From Hydractinia symbiolongicarpus (Eukaryota > Cnidaria > Hydrozoa > Anthoathecata > Hydractiniidae), in assembly GCF_029227915.1 (NCBI RefSeq), contig NC_079877.1, positions 16,974,851 to 17,038,850 on the forward strand: a stretch of DNA of 64,000 nt. The letters run 5' to 3'. Positions 1 to 12,400 of this stretch are shown here, in pieces. The position numbers and the translations under genes are program-made. A model generated the notes under the pieces. The model had not been told where the DNA came from. It did no database searches and worked only from the letters and a program-made list of their open reading frames with translations. Position 1 is the first letter of the stretch. Each line of letters starts with the position of its first letter.

Positions 1-957
1 AACTTAAATTCACTCCTTCCTACTACTGATTCAGCTCTCCACTTATAAATCCTGGCATTGCTGTTACAACATCAAAACTAATTAGAGACCATGCCCCAAA
101 CCGCATTAAGATTCATAATGAGAGAATGATCTGTCTTTTTTGTGTGTATTTTGTGTATTCTTGTCAGTACGGGCCTACGTTTTAAAACGAGGATTATATT
201 ACATCATCGATCTCGGGAAATGCGTATTAAAACACTAGTAATGAAGTTTGCCCAAATAACCTATTTCGTGATGGCGTAACATGAAAAAATACAACCTCGT
301 TATTTTGTCTCCCATAATGGTTTCCGATCTTCCTTTCCTGACCACCAGAATTCATAATGTGAGAAAGAAACCACTTTGTTTATTCAGGCGTACAAGTCTT
401 ATTATAAATTTAAAATTGATAAGGCAATCTTAGGTTGTATTATTTTTGTTGTAATTATTTTTGTAAACAATTTGGTAGCTAGGTAAAATCTTTTATTTGT
501 TTAATACCTAGCTAGCTATAGCTAGCTATAATATTTGTTTTTAATGATGGATCCCAAACGGAAGTAGCATAAAACGGAGTTGCAAATGTAAGTAGTTCGA
601 GGATTCATTGTCAACTTTTATGTGCCAGTAAACCACTGCTTGCATCAAGTTTTGTGAAGTATCAAAGCATCCATCATTTCTGCAAAAATTCTTCAATTGT
701 AGCTAGGTAGCTAGCTTTATAGTGATGCTTTTTAATAATGGCTTTGTGTAAATCTCTCTGGTCAAAACATATCCTTAATTTATCATTTGAATTCTAAACA
801 ACCACTAGCCGGCCTACCCATTCTTACCCATTGAAATTTCCCTTGCTGCCATCATGGAGAGTCAGAGCAACAGGCTTGTCGTCAACAGTGGTCTGGTGAT
901 GTACCAATCTCATCAAAACAGTGATCACAAGGGTGCCGATAAGTGGCATACACTGTA

Positions 958-1115
958 AAAGGTGCGAGCGTTTTCGGGCAAGTTTGGCGTTTCAAAAAAA
1001 TTCAAGTATTTGCCTGAAAAAACCTGCATAGACCCGAACAATCCAAACAATGATAAATAAATTATATATATAAACTTTATTAACTCCTTCTGTTCAAGCA
1101 CCTTCTTCCAACTAC
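958..1115 (+). repeat. Dispersed repeat, copy A
   Basis: This segment matches 62055-62195 closely. Both share a GTTTTCGGGC/GTTTTCAGGC core, AGTTTGGCGTTT, ATTCAAGTATT, CCTGAAAAAACC-like and TATAAACTTTATTAACT blocks in the same order, about 61 kb apart. No coding potential or terminal repeats are seen. It is probably a fragment of an interspersed element of unknown class. Confidence 0.7.
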
Positions 1116-1379
1116 TAATTAAAAAAAAACAATTATATATTTTTTTTAATGGCGTTATTCTCTCATAACATTAATTAAGTGATTATTATAAGATGTATCA
1201 TGATGTTTATGATGTAGATCGGGGAAATCACAATGCATAGTAAAAGTTAACCCCACGATTGATCGTGACTTTCATGCTAAAAAATATTACTATCGCGACA
1301 GCAGATTGCTTAGTCCTTCTTAAATCTAAAGTATTTTAAAATGAGTCAAAAATGTTTAACACTATTTGTACTTTGCACT

Positions 1380-1417
1380 AATCTTAATCCCACTAAAATT
1401 TTTGTGGGATTAAGATT
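1380..1417. repeat. Perfect 14-bp inverted repeat
   Basis: AATCTTAATCCCAC at 1380-1393 is followed by a 10-nt AT loop and its exact reverse complement at 1404-1417. Function unknown. Confidence 0.7.
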
Positions 1418-2286
1418 CTAATTTTTTTTAGAAAATTTGGTCCCAACGGATCAATGGAAATGTTTTTAACAGGTGGTAACAACAGGTGGTAACAGGTGTC
1501 ATAGGCAATATAAAACGCCATTATGTGTATTCAATCTATTGAACTTAACCACTCCGAAGGAGATCTGATGATGTCATGAGACATTTGATGGCGTCATCAC
1601 CTGTCACTTGTTGTTGTTTTATGCATGTTAGGATTGACTATCTAGGCAAGTTTCAATGCCTTGGCATTTATACTTTTGAAATTATGGAGGGGGAATCCCC
1701 CCTCCTGAACAGCCCCAAAAAGCCTAGTACGAATAGGGTTACGGTCAGAACAATAAAATGTGCAAAATATTTATTCAAATCGCCGCTGTAACAGTTTTTC
1801 TGATTGACGTTGGCACAGGTAAAGTGCGGAGATGAATGCTGAGGTGATTTGAAAAAACTAAGTTTGTGTCAGCAAAATTTTGCTGAGGCGAATTTTATCT
1901 TTGCATATGACATTTTTTTTCGAAGTTTATAGAATCCGTCAATTGCTTTGAATCTGTCATAAATATATACTGATTTATATCGGCATAAGAGGGTATTCCC
2001 TAAATGCAAAAATAAAAAAACAAAAATATAGATTTGAAATTGTTGATTGCAGAGGTGAATCAAAAAACGAAAAAATTAACGTCAGTATTTTTTTGCCGAC
2101 GTAAAATGGCTAAATGCCAACCTATGTTTTTTTATTCATCATCATAAGTATATAGACTAAAAAAAGCTAATGACAAAGAATTTTAATTCAGCATATATTT
2201 AACATTGTGTCATTTAGTGTCACAAGTGTTTGATAAAACTGAATGTGTTCGTTGAATGTGTCAGACTAATTTAATATTATAAGTAT

Positions 2287-2337
2287 GTTCATATCTTGTT
2301 TTCTTCTACGGTGTGTAGAAGAAAACAAGATATGAAC
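2287..2337. repeat. Perfect 23-bp hairpin with 5-nt loop
   Basis: The arm at 2287-2309 (begins GTTCATATCTTG) is exactly complementary to 2315-2337, separated by GGTGT. There is no mismatch in the stem. It is too short and perfect for a typical pre-miRNA. It may be a recent fold-back template-switch product or the core of a small palindromic element. Confidence 0.8.
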
Positions 2338-3435
2338 ACGTGTTGTAAACATTACTTGTGCTAAGTATATTGTATTATTATTGTTAAACATTGAGTGTGT
2401 TTTACCAGCTACCTTTAATTGTGTTAGCTATTATATATACACTGACAGTGATGCTTTTATTTTCCGTAGTTATTTATTTACTTTTGTAATCCACGTCAAG
2501 CAAGTAGTTGCATATTAACCACCAAGAACAGAAAAAAGAGTAAAAAACAACACACTATTTAAGTCTACTTCACTTAAGTACTAAAACGGTGTCTTGGTTT
2601 TACCTTTTTAAGGTCTAGTTTCAAATTTATATTGAAAAGTTGCTTTTTTTATCCATATATTGTGGTAAAATCTTAGCAATTCATTTTTAAAAAGAAAAAA
2701 ACAGAACCATTTGAGAGGTTGGTATACCTAGAACATTAATATTTTAGTTTTGTCTCCATATTCTCCATAAGTGTTTCTACCTAGCCTAAAACATAGAGGT
2801 GTACGAAGCAAAAATTGTTTTTGAGATATCAAGATTTAAACGTTTAAAAACAAATTAAATTTTATTTAAAAGAACGGAGACTTGTCGTTTTTTGTGACTT
2901 TTTTCGTTAAAAATTTATATTTTTTATGTAAAATAAATATTCTATAAATTTTAATGGTATAAAAATCAAAAATTTGCCAAAAATAATGATTTGGGTTTTT
3001 CTTGTACCCTTTAAGAGGGTAAGGTGTGGCCTTGCTAGTTTTATGCTCATTAGACTTTGCTCGGAGAAATTTTGTGTTTATTGGTGGATTCAAATTAGGG
3101 ATTTGATCTGACACATTTTGTGTCTAAGCTTTCTTATGAGAGAAGCTCAATTTTATTATCCTCTAAGAAAGATTACTTAACCAGGCTAATACGAACCTTT
3201 ACGATAGTTATATGTTTTTGCATTTTTTTTAAGTGTTTTTTGGATTTTTGCTGCAAAAAAAAATGCAAAGATCAAACTAATGAAAAATGAAACAGTATAA
3301 TGAGTGATGTTTTAATTTTAATTACTTGTAATTAAATGGTTAAAAGAGCAATTTGTAAATATTATGTTTGCAGAAAAAAAAGTATTCCTAACAATCAATA
3401 TTGTCTTGTTGACTTTTTAGACCTGATAAAAAGTA

Positions 3436-6400
3436 ATGGCTGTCACAAATATGGAGAATGAAGGAATACACCAAGATCATATTGTTAGAAGTATGGACAG
3501 TGCAGACATCTTAGAAGGTTTGAAATAAATATATAACACACGAAAATATATTTTGCGAAAAAATTGTTATCAATATGTTCTTTAAACTTTTTGCGTATTT
3601 TTTTATAATTCTTGAGAGTATTAATTCTCGCTTTTGCTATAAATGTAAGCATTTGTTATACACAAGTGATACGCCCTTATTTTGCTATGTATATATTGTT
3701 GATGTCAATTTTTTTGTTCCTGCCCAGGCAAGTTTAATCACAGCAATTAGACACAATACTTAATTTAAATTAATTGGTATAAAAGCAATATTAACTTTTA
3801 CATGTTTTTAAAATAGTGGATGTATTTTTTCAAAATATAATGATGCATTGCTTATTCTATTAGTACAACTTTTAGAAAGTCCTTTCTGAAAGCTTTTCAG
3901 CGCATTAAGAAGCATGAAATTCGAGAACGCCTTATTGCATGTACTTGTTTTACTTTTTAGTGACATAGCTTGTGCGTTAACAATACATCACCTTTTTAAT
4001 AATATTTTATTGAATCTCTTGTCTGACTAAGCTGTCTACTTTTAATTGTGTCTACCTGTTGGTGTCTGGTCACCAATTGAATGTCTATACAAAAGTTTAA
4101 CAACGTAATTAAACAAATTAAACTACAGAAGACACCCCTTTCTATAAATTTTCCTTGTTATTACAAACATGCTTGATAGTTCTTGTTACATGGTGGTGGC
4201 TTGCTGTGTAATAAAGAATCGTTTAGTTACAGGCACTTGAATGCTAGTTTGTAGTGCATTATTTACCCTTTATTTCTTTAGATGCAGAATGTTTTTCAAG
4301 TATATATTAATATGAAAAGACATTTTGATAGTAGCTTCCTGTCTATATATTTATACTGTCTCCAGTATCTAAGTGTTCTTTTTGAGTGTTAACGAAATCA
4401 GGATGTCCTTATATATATAAACTATTATTTTTAAAAAATATAAAAAGACACCCCTTTGTGACATTGAGGAGTTCTCTTCAATATCAGCTGATATGAGTTA
4501 TGACTTGGTTTTTATTTATTAATCAATAATCTTTAGTTGACTATGTCTTTGATTGTCTCCAATATGGAAACCATGGTTAAATAAGCTCAATCTTAGCAGA
4601 TGTGTTTGATGTCTTTGAAATTGAGTAATCTGGCATAACACAGTAAAACTGAAAGCACTTGCCTTATTTTTACTAGACAAGAGATTACAGTAACATTAAG
4701 CACTATCAACATGAAGCTTGGGATGGATTTTGTCATTGAAAAATTAGATTGAGCTAATTAAAATTGAAAAAAGTCTTGTTGTTAAAATATGATATTGTTT
4801 AATGACAGATGTAGTTTTAACTGGTGAAACTTGTTTTTTTTTAAATAACTAGCTTGGAGCAAAGTATCAAGGAATGATATTGGTAGTGTTGTTTCAATGT
4901 TTATATGTCTTAAGAAATTTTATTAAAAAGAACACCTTAAATGTGCGAATAAAATAGTACGTTTTAGATGTTCTTCATTTTATTAAAATTAAACTATAAG
5001 GAAGAAAATAATTGATTGTGCAATAAAGACTTTTTTGTCCATAATGTGGTGATATCTAACACAAAAATGCACTTTAAAATAACATATTTTTGATTACAGA
5101 AACTTTTGCACAAAGAAGACAGTCAACATCCTGGTGTCAATAAAAAAAACCCTTTCTTTTACTTTCTCTATTCTTTCATATTTTCAAAATGTGATAAAAA
5201 CGACACACACTTTTATGCACTGAGCATGCAAATTTTTAGCATGGTACAATATTTTCATGATGACGTGAAATTTAGAGCATCTTTGTTAGCTTCTAATAAT
5301 GTTAGATTTTCTTTTTTTGTATGTTAGTCCTTCAAAGAGCTCCTTCTATGTTGGGGGTGTATTAGTATTTTAATTACTTGTTTATTTTATCCTGTTTAAG
5401 AATTATCTTTTTAAGTTTTTAAGTTTAAACTTATTCAAAGCACAAAAGAAGGAAACAATAAAGGATTGAAAGCTTTTCTATTTTCTATGATAATAATAAA
5501 CCTTTATTTATGTTTCGCAAAAAGTGATTATGAGGAAGAAACAGACCTTTCTTTATCTTTTTTACTTCCTGTGTTATTTCCTTCAAAACAAACGTTGATA
5601 GCCTGTTATTCTATTTTTTTTAAGAATCCACTGAGTCAGTGCCTGTGGAGAATTTTAAAAATATAGGATCTCTAAATGATTATATTAGCTTACCATTTCC
5701 TAGAAGTCATGGTGTATTTCTGCTGCAACAAGCGCAAAAATGATTTTAAAAATCATAAAAAATTTAACCCTATTTGGTCTGGGGTAGGGGATTCCGCCAC
5801 CCTGCTTGATTATCCCCAGAACTTCGAACTTATAACATTCTTTGTGATTAATCAGATTTCCTGATTTTTTGGTTTTTTATGCAATTTTTGGCATTTTTAA
5901 AAGCGAACTATGTAAAATCCAGAAAATATGTTAAATAACTTTGTCTGTGAGAATTTATAGAAGTTTTTTTTTATTTACCTGAAACCCTTTGTACAAAAGG
6001 CAATTGTTGTGTTTGGATAGTTTTTCGATGCAACTGCTGTCTTTCTATAAATACTAAGAAAAATGTCCCCACAGTGGTCATTATACACATGTTTGACCAG
6101 TTTGTTTAAATTTGGAACCTGCATATTGATACTAGGTAATTGCGCGGATCTGTACATGACAAAAAATATTTGTTAAAAACCTACATTTTAAAGTTTGCGA
6201 GTCAAACTAAACTCCAACCACAACTTTAAAATGGTAATATAATTAAAAGTTTATTATAACCTTTGTTGACATACTTGGAACCTTCCTGTTGAGATTAAGT
6301 CCATTGTAAGGATCTGTGCAGGTCAAAGAAACCTACATTTTGACTACAAACCTGTTGTTGGTCAAACTAAACTCTAACCACAAATTATAAATTGTAAATA

Positions 6401-9400
6401 TAATAAGAAAGTCTGTGATAGGTTTGTTGACATACTTGGAACCTTCTTTTTGACACTAAATGCATTGTAAGGATCTGTACATGTCAAAGAATATTCGTTA
6501 GAAACCTACATTTTGACTACAAACTTGTTGTTGGTCAAACTAAACTCTAACCACAAATTATAAATTGTAAATATAATAAGAAAGTCTGTTTTAATTTTGT
6601 TGACATACTTGGAACCTGCGTGTTGACACTAAGTACATTGCATGGATCTGTATATGTCAGAGAATATTCGTTAGAAACCTACATTTTGACTACAAACTTG
6701 TTGTTGCTCAGACTAAACTGTAACCACAAATTTCAATTTGTAATATAATGAGAAAGTCTGTTTTAATTTTGTTGACATACTTGGAACCTGCGTGTTGACA
6801 CTAAGTACATTGCATGGATCTGTATATGTCAGAGAATATTCGTTATAAACCTACATTTTGACTAAAACTTCTTGTTGGTCAAACTAAACCGTAACCACAA
6901 ATTTCAATTTGTAATATAATGAGAAAGTCTGTTTTAATTTTGTTGACATACTTGGAACCTGCGTGTTGACACTAAGTACATTGCATGGATCTGTATATGT
7001 CAGAGAATATTCGTTAGAAACCTACATTTTGACTACAAACTTGTTGTTGCTTAGACTAAACGATAACCACAAATTTCCATTTGAAATATAATGAGAAAGT
7101 CTGTTTTAATTTTGTTGACATACTTGGAACCTGCGTGTTGACACTAAGTACAATGCATGGATCTGTATATGTCAGAAAATATTCGTTAGAAACCTACATT
7201 TTGACTACAAACTTGTTGTTGCTCAGACTAAACCATAACCACAAATCTCAATTTGAAATATAATGAGAAAGTCTTTTTTAATTCTATAGACATACTTGGA
7301 ACCTGCGTGTTGACACTAAGTACATTGCATGGATCTGTATATGTCAGAGAATATTCGTTAGAAACCTACATTTTGACTACAAACTTGCTGTTGCTCAGAA
7401 TAAACCATAACCACAAATTTCAATTTAAAATATAATGAGAAAGTCTTTTTTAATTCTATAGACATACTTGGAACCTGCGTGTTGACACTAAGTACATTGC
7501 ATGGATCTGTATATGTCAGAAAATATTCGTTAGAAACCTACATTTTGACTACAAACTTGTTGTTGATCAGACTAAACCATAACCACAAATCTCAATTTGA
7601 AATATAATGAGAAAGTCTTTTTTAATTCTATAGACATACTTGGAACCTGCGTGTTGACACTAAGTACATTGCATGGATCTGTATATGTCAGAGAATATTC
7701 GTTAGAAACCTACATTTTGACTACAAACTTGTTGTTGCTCAGAATAAACCATAACCACAAATTTCAATTTGAAATATAATGAGAAAGTCTTTTTTAATTC
7801 TATAGACATACTTGGAACCTGCGTGTTGACACTAAGTACATTGCAAGGATCTAAACATGTCAGAGAATATTCTTTGGAATCCTACATTTTGACTACAAAT
7901 TTGTCGTTGGTCAAACTCCAACCGCAAACTTCTAATATATGAGAAGGTCTGTTATAAAGTTCATGGCATATTTTATGCTAGACATACTGCTATAATATGA
8001 GCATGACATTGTACTATTGCATTTGTAATAAATGTAGCATGTTTTAACCTATTTGGAATAGTTTTGGGTTGCTAGACAATGAAAAAGTAATTATTGCTTT
8101 AATGTCTTCATCAAGACAGTTTATAAGAATATTATGTAATAATTTGTTGATTGGTGGCGATATAAATGTTCTGAAAATTTAAAGATTGTAACAACTTGTA
8201 ACAATCATTTTTTAATTTAAAAGGTTGTTTTGCAGAGGTATATTAGTTTTATAGGTGCCTTGATGTTTTGCTACACCCACTAACTGGATTTTTTACTTTT
8301 ACCTAACTAACTTTATAACTGTTTCTCATTACAAGTTTATAATAAGCTTATAATGACAGCTATAATTACTTCCAGTGTTATTATTTCCTCCATCCTTCTC
8401 TGAATTAATGTCATTTTGATATTTTTTCTTCACTTGATTATGGTTGTTAATATAACTTTTATATGCTAGATTAAAACACTGTCGCTTTAAATCTACTCAC
8501 TTTGATTTAGATAAAGTCTTCATGAGAAAAGTAAGTAATGTTTTTTAAAATTTTAATGTTTTAGAATTAAAGATAAGGTTAATAATTAAACTACATTTTT
8601 TTAGCAAAAGTGTGCTACATAGAAAGGTATAGATGAGATAGGCTCTTAAAGTTAAACGTTTACATGGATGAAAGTTTTATTTGGTTTTATTGTTATAACA
8701 CAGCAGCTAATGACTTGCTTAACATCAAAACTTATATAAATTTCAGTTCCATATTTGTGTTGTTGTTTTTTGCTGACCAATGGCACCAGTTTGCTGAATG
8801 CATGTGACCATTTTCCTTATTAGGAAAAATAAAATTGTGAGACCTATTTCGACATTTTAAGCCTATAGTTTATACCTACCAAGCATGAACTGCGGGTAGA
8901 ATTGTGTAAAATGTCTTAAATGTTTTTGTCCAAAAATCTTGTTTTTATATCATTGAAAAGGGAACAATTTCTACAATATTTAATTTATAATTAAAAATAT
9001 AAAATGATAATAGCAACACCAATAAAACTGTTTAATTTTAATAAGATTTAAATATATAAACAAGGAAAAATATTTCGTTATAATGTTACGGAAGGGTGAA
9101 AGTTAAAATCTTCATATAATCAAAACTTTGTTCTTATCTACCTCCACTTAAAGTTCTTAACTTCTCTTTAAAAAAATGCAGCATTTCAATTATCAATGGT
9201 ACACTTAAAAATATAACTGAGACACTGAATCGAAGGGTATACAATGTATGTTATATACTGGTATTTTACTTTATTTTTACTTTATTATCAACCTCCAAAG
9301 CTTGTTCCATAATTTTTATGCACGCCCTATTTTAGTTAAGAGTTATCAAGGTTACAAAAAATGTATCATTTTACTTACACTAAACAGAACATACAATCTT

Positions 9401-12400
9401 TTACTTTAAATTTCAATTGTTAAAATGTTGAAAAAATGGTAATTATTTAACAAATTCTTTGCAGAAATATATCTCCATGATGTCTGGCTTTAAACCTTTT
9501 TCATGTTTTTGATTAATTAGCTAACCCACCATGCTTATGTAGTTGTGAAAGCATTCACAAACCTGCTAGATACACATAATCTGCAATGCTTCATTAAGGC
9601 ACCATTGCGAAAATTAGAATAGTTTTTTTATATATATAGACGTTTTAATGAGGTTCAATGAGTGATTCTTATCACGTTGTACACATGACTTTATAATATA
9701 ATGGAATGTTTTCATATGTGCATTGTTTCGTAAACATTTACCTCATTGGCTTTAAATGTGATGTCATCAAAACACACAAGGGCAGACTTTTCTTAACAGT
9801 TCATTCATTTTTTTTAACATGCTGAAGTATGTTTAAATGCAATGTAAGCTTTCATTTCTTATTCAATTCTTTTAAAACTCATTTGTTGACTTTTGTTAGC
9901 TGCTTGACGATATGGAAATATTTTTTATATATAAAGTATTTCTTCTGTTGCTATGGTTATTTTAGTGAAGGAAATTTTTGTTATAATCTTTATCTAAAGC
10001 TATTACTGGTAATTATTCTTTATGTAATTTAACTTTTCAACAGCAAGTGAATTTTACTTTCAATGCTAAACAAGGATAAGAAGTTTAGGTTTAAGCTATT
10101 TCAGAAATTAATAAGTTGTTATTAGTCAGTTTACAGGAAAGAAAATGTGAAGCAAGTTAACTGGAGTTATAAATTGAATAAAATTAATACGGGTGACGAT
10201 TATTTTTCAGGGCATACTTATTACTTTTGGCTTGATGTTTTTACATGGCTTTTGAAATAAGAGTAATTGGTGGTTTGACTTTTCTTGATCACTGCTAAAA
10301 GTAGCTAATAAATGAATAAATCCTGTTTCATTGGCTTACATTACATACAGTGGGAAAAGTGTTTTAACATTTAATTGAAACAAAATAAAAAAAATTAAAT
10401 CTGTGAAAAATTTAGCACTACATTCCCAATGTGTCTTTAAAAGCTCTTTTATTGTAGTGTCAAAATATTAAAATTGATATTTTTGTATTGTTAGAAACTT
10501 TCAGCAAAAAAGAAATGCTGTTTAGTAAACAAACAGGCTACTTGATTGTTGTTTTATGTTTATCTTTACAAACTTGCGAGTTTCGTTGGAAATTTGGTAA
10601 AAGAATGTTATGTTGTAACCACATCAGGAAAGATGCAGGAAGCTTCCACTTGATGAGTGTATTATCACAATACACAATGTCAACTTCAGTTTAAAAAATA
10701 TTGACAGAATGTTGTTTTTGCCTAAGTTTTCACTGCTTTGTTTTACTTTTTTCAGGTTGTGCTAGTGTGGTTTTTATAAGGCATTTTTTTGTATAAAGCA
10801 TTTCGGGCTTTTTAGTTGTTTACAATCAATATGTCTGTTTTTATTTTCCCCATCATATTACACTTTACAATCATGCGATTTTAGATAGTATCACAGGTTA
10901 CTATGAAAGAATGAAATGACTTTATCTGCGGTTTTGGCATTTATAAAATTATTTGACTTTAATTTGGTTTTACTTTTTTGTTTATGCATCAGCTTTTAAA
11001 AAAGATTTTTTTTCTTCTTAAAACGTTTTTAGTTTGTTAACCTTTGTTTTTTTTGTTAGTTTTCTTTTTTGTTTGTTTACACTTTACTCTATTTGGTTTT
11101 TTTTATTACTAATTTAATTAGGGAAAACATAAAAATGTGGGCAAAATCTTTTTTTGCTCATAAAACTTTAAGTTTTATAAATGTTTCGTCTCAAAAAGTT
11201 TCAACATTTTTTTCATTTTTTTATTTGTGAAGTTTTAAGGAGGCGTGATCCTTTATGACATGTTTGCCACTAGACATATACCCAAAAGACAATGTGCTCA
11301 TATGTTTCTATCATTTGAATAGATTATGTTTTCATAGTTGCAAATTAATTGTGTTTTTTTTATTTAAATTGCTTTGACGTCACTCTGTTGAAGTCTTTAC
11401 AATGCTGTGATAAAGAGATTTAAAGAAAAAAGTTATAGTTTTTTTTATACTTTATCATGGCGTTTATGTTAATGACAAAAATGTTTGTGTGATAATGTTG
11501 GATTTTTAAATTAAATGTTCTTTTTATTCAGTACAAAAATTAAAACTTGCTACACAATGATAGTTGTTATAAAATTAACAAAGTTTTTAATAGATGGTTG
11601 TTTTGTGAGATTAAAGGTGCCTAGTAAATGTAAGTATACTTCATTGATCTTAGCATAAGGATGGATATAACTTTTTTTCAGGAAGCCGTGTCAAATTAAA
11701 AATCCATTTTATTCTATTGTTGTAAATGAAGTTTGTTTGAAAAGAATTAACCAGATGAATCTATATTAATTGCTGAAATGATTGATTATGACATTCCTTT
11801 GTTAACTAATATTAAAGGTATACCAATGTGACTTGAAGTGAGTAGTTGTATGCTTTTTGAGTTTTTGTGTTTGTTTACGTTTCAAGAGATAATATTGGCT
11901 GGTTTATTTATTTATTCTTAAAACAGTTCTCGTTTTAGCAGACCTTGTTAGGGTACATTTGTTAATTTTTGATGTAAACATTACAGTGATGGTTTGTCTG
12001 TGTCTTTTTATATTTTTATGTAAAAAGTTTCATTATGAAAGTTTATATATCTAGATTCTACTACTGTAAAAAAGAAAAAAAATGTGTATGTATTGACAAG
12101 TTCTTGTGTTTTTTAAAGAAAGTTACATTGATCAAAACAAAAGGAAAATGCTCATTACTTATTTATGGGTTTTGTAAAATTGTCTTTATTGGTATTCAGC
12201 GTTTAATAAAAAAGAAAGTAATTAATATATATATTTTTGTGGCAACTAAAGAGTGAGCTTAATGCCTGTGTTCGCGTACGAATCTGCTATGGCATGTTTA
12301 TCTGCCGAAATAGCTGCCAACCGTTTATTTGTTCAAGAAGATCAAAAAAAGTCATGGGTACTAAACGAAGAGTTGTATGAAAAATGTAAGTAGTAGTCTT

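Larger units (their letters stand above)
1..3435. other. Non-coding stretch upstream of the RasGAP gene
   Basis: No convincing coding region is visible; the open frames are short and AT-biased. It holds a dispersed repeat copy (958-1115) and two perfect hairpins (1380-1417 and 2287-2337). A splice acceptor (pyrimidine tract ending TTTTTAG at about 3420) precedes the candidate first coding exon, so a 5' UTR exon and promoter may lie somewhere here. I could not place a promoter. Confidence 0.5.

Noticed and set aside
7081-7779. Three near-identical 60-codon open frames
   Set aside because: They are the same phase of the 172-bp tandem unit and end where units vary; no start context, no family and no splice logic.
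6105-7935. Possible CRISPR-like regular repeats
   Set aside because: The whole 172-bp unit is repeated without unique spacers, in a eukaryotic intron; this is a tandem satellite.
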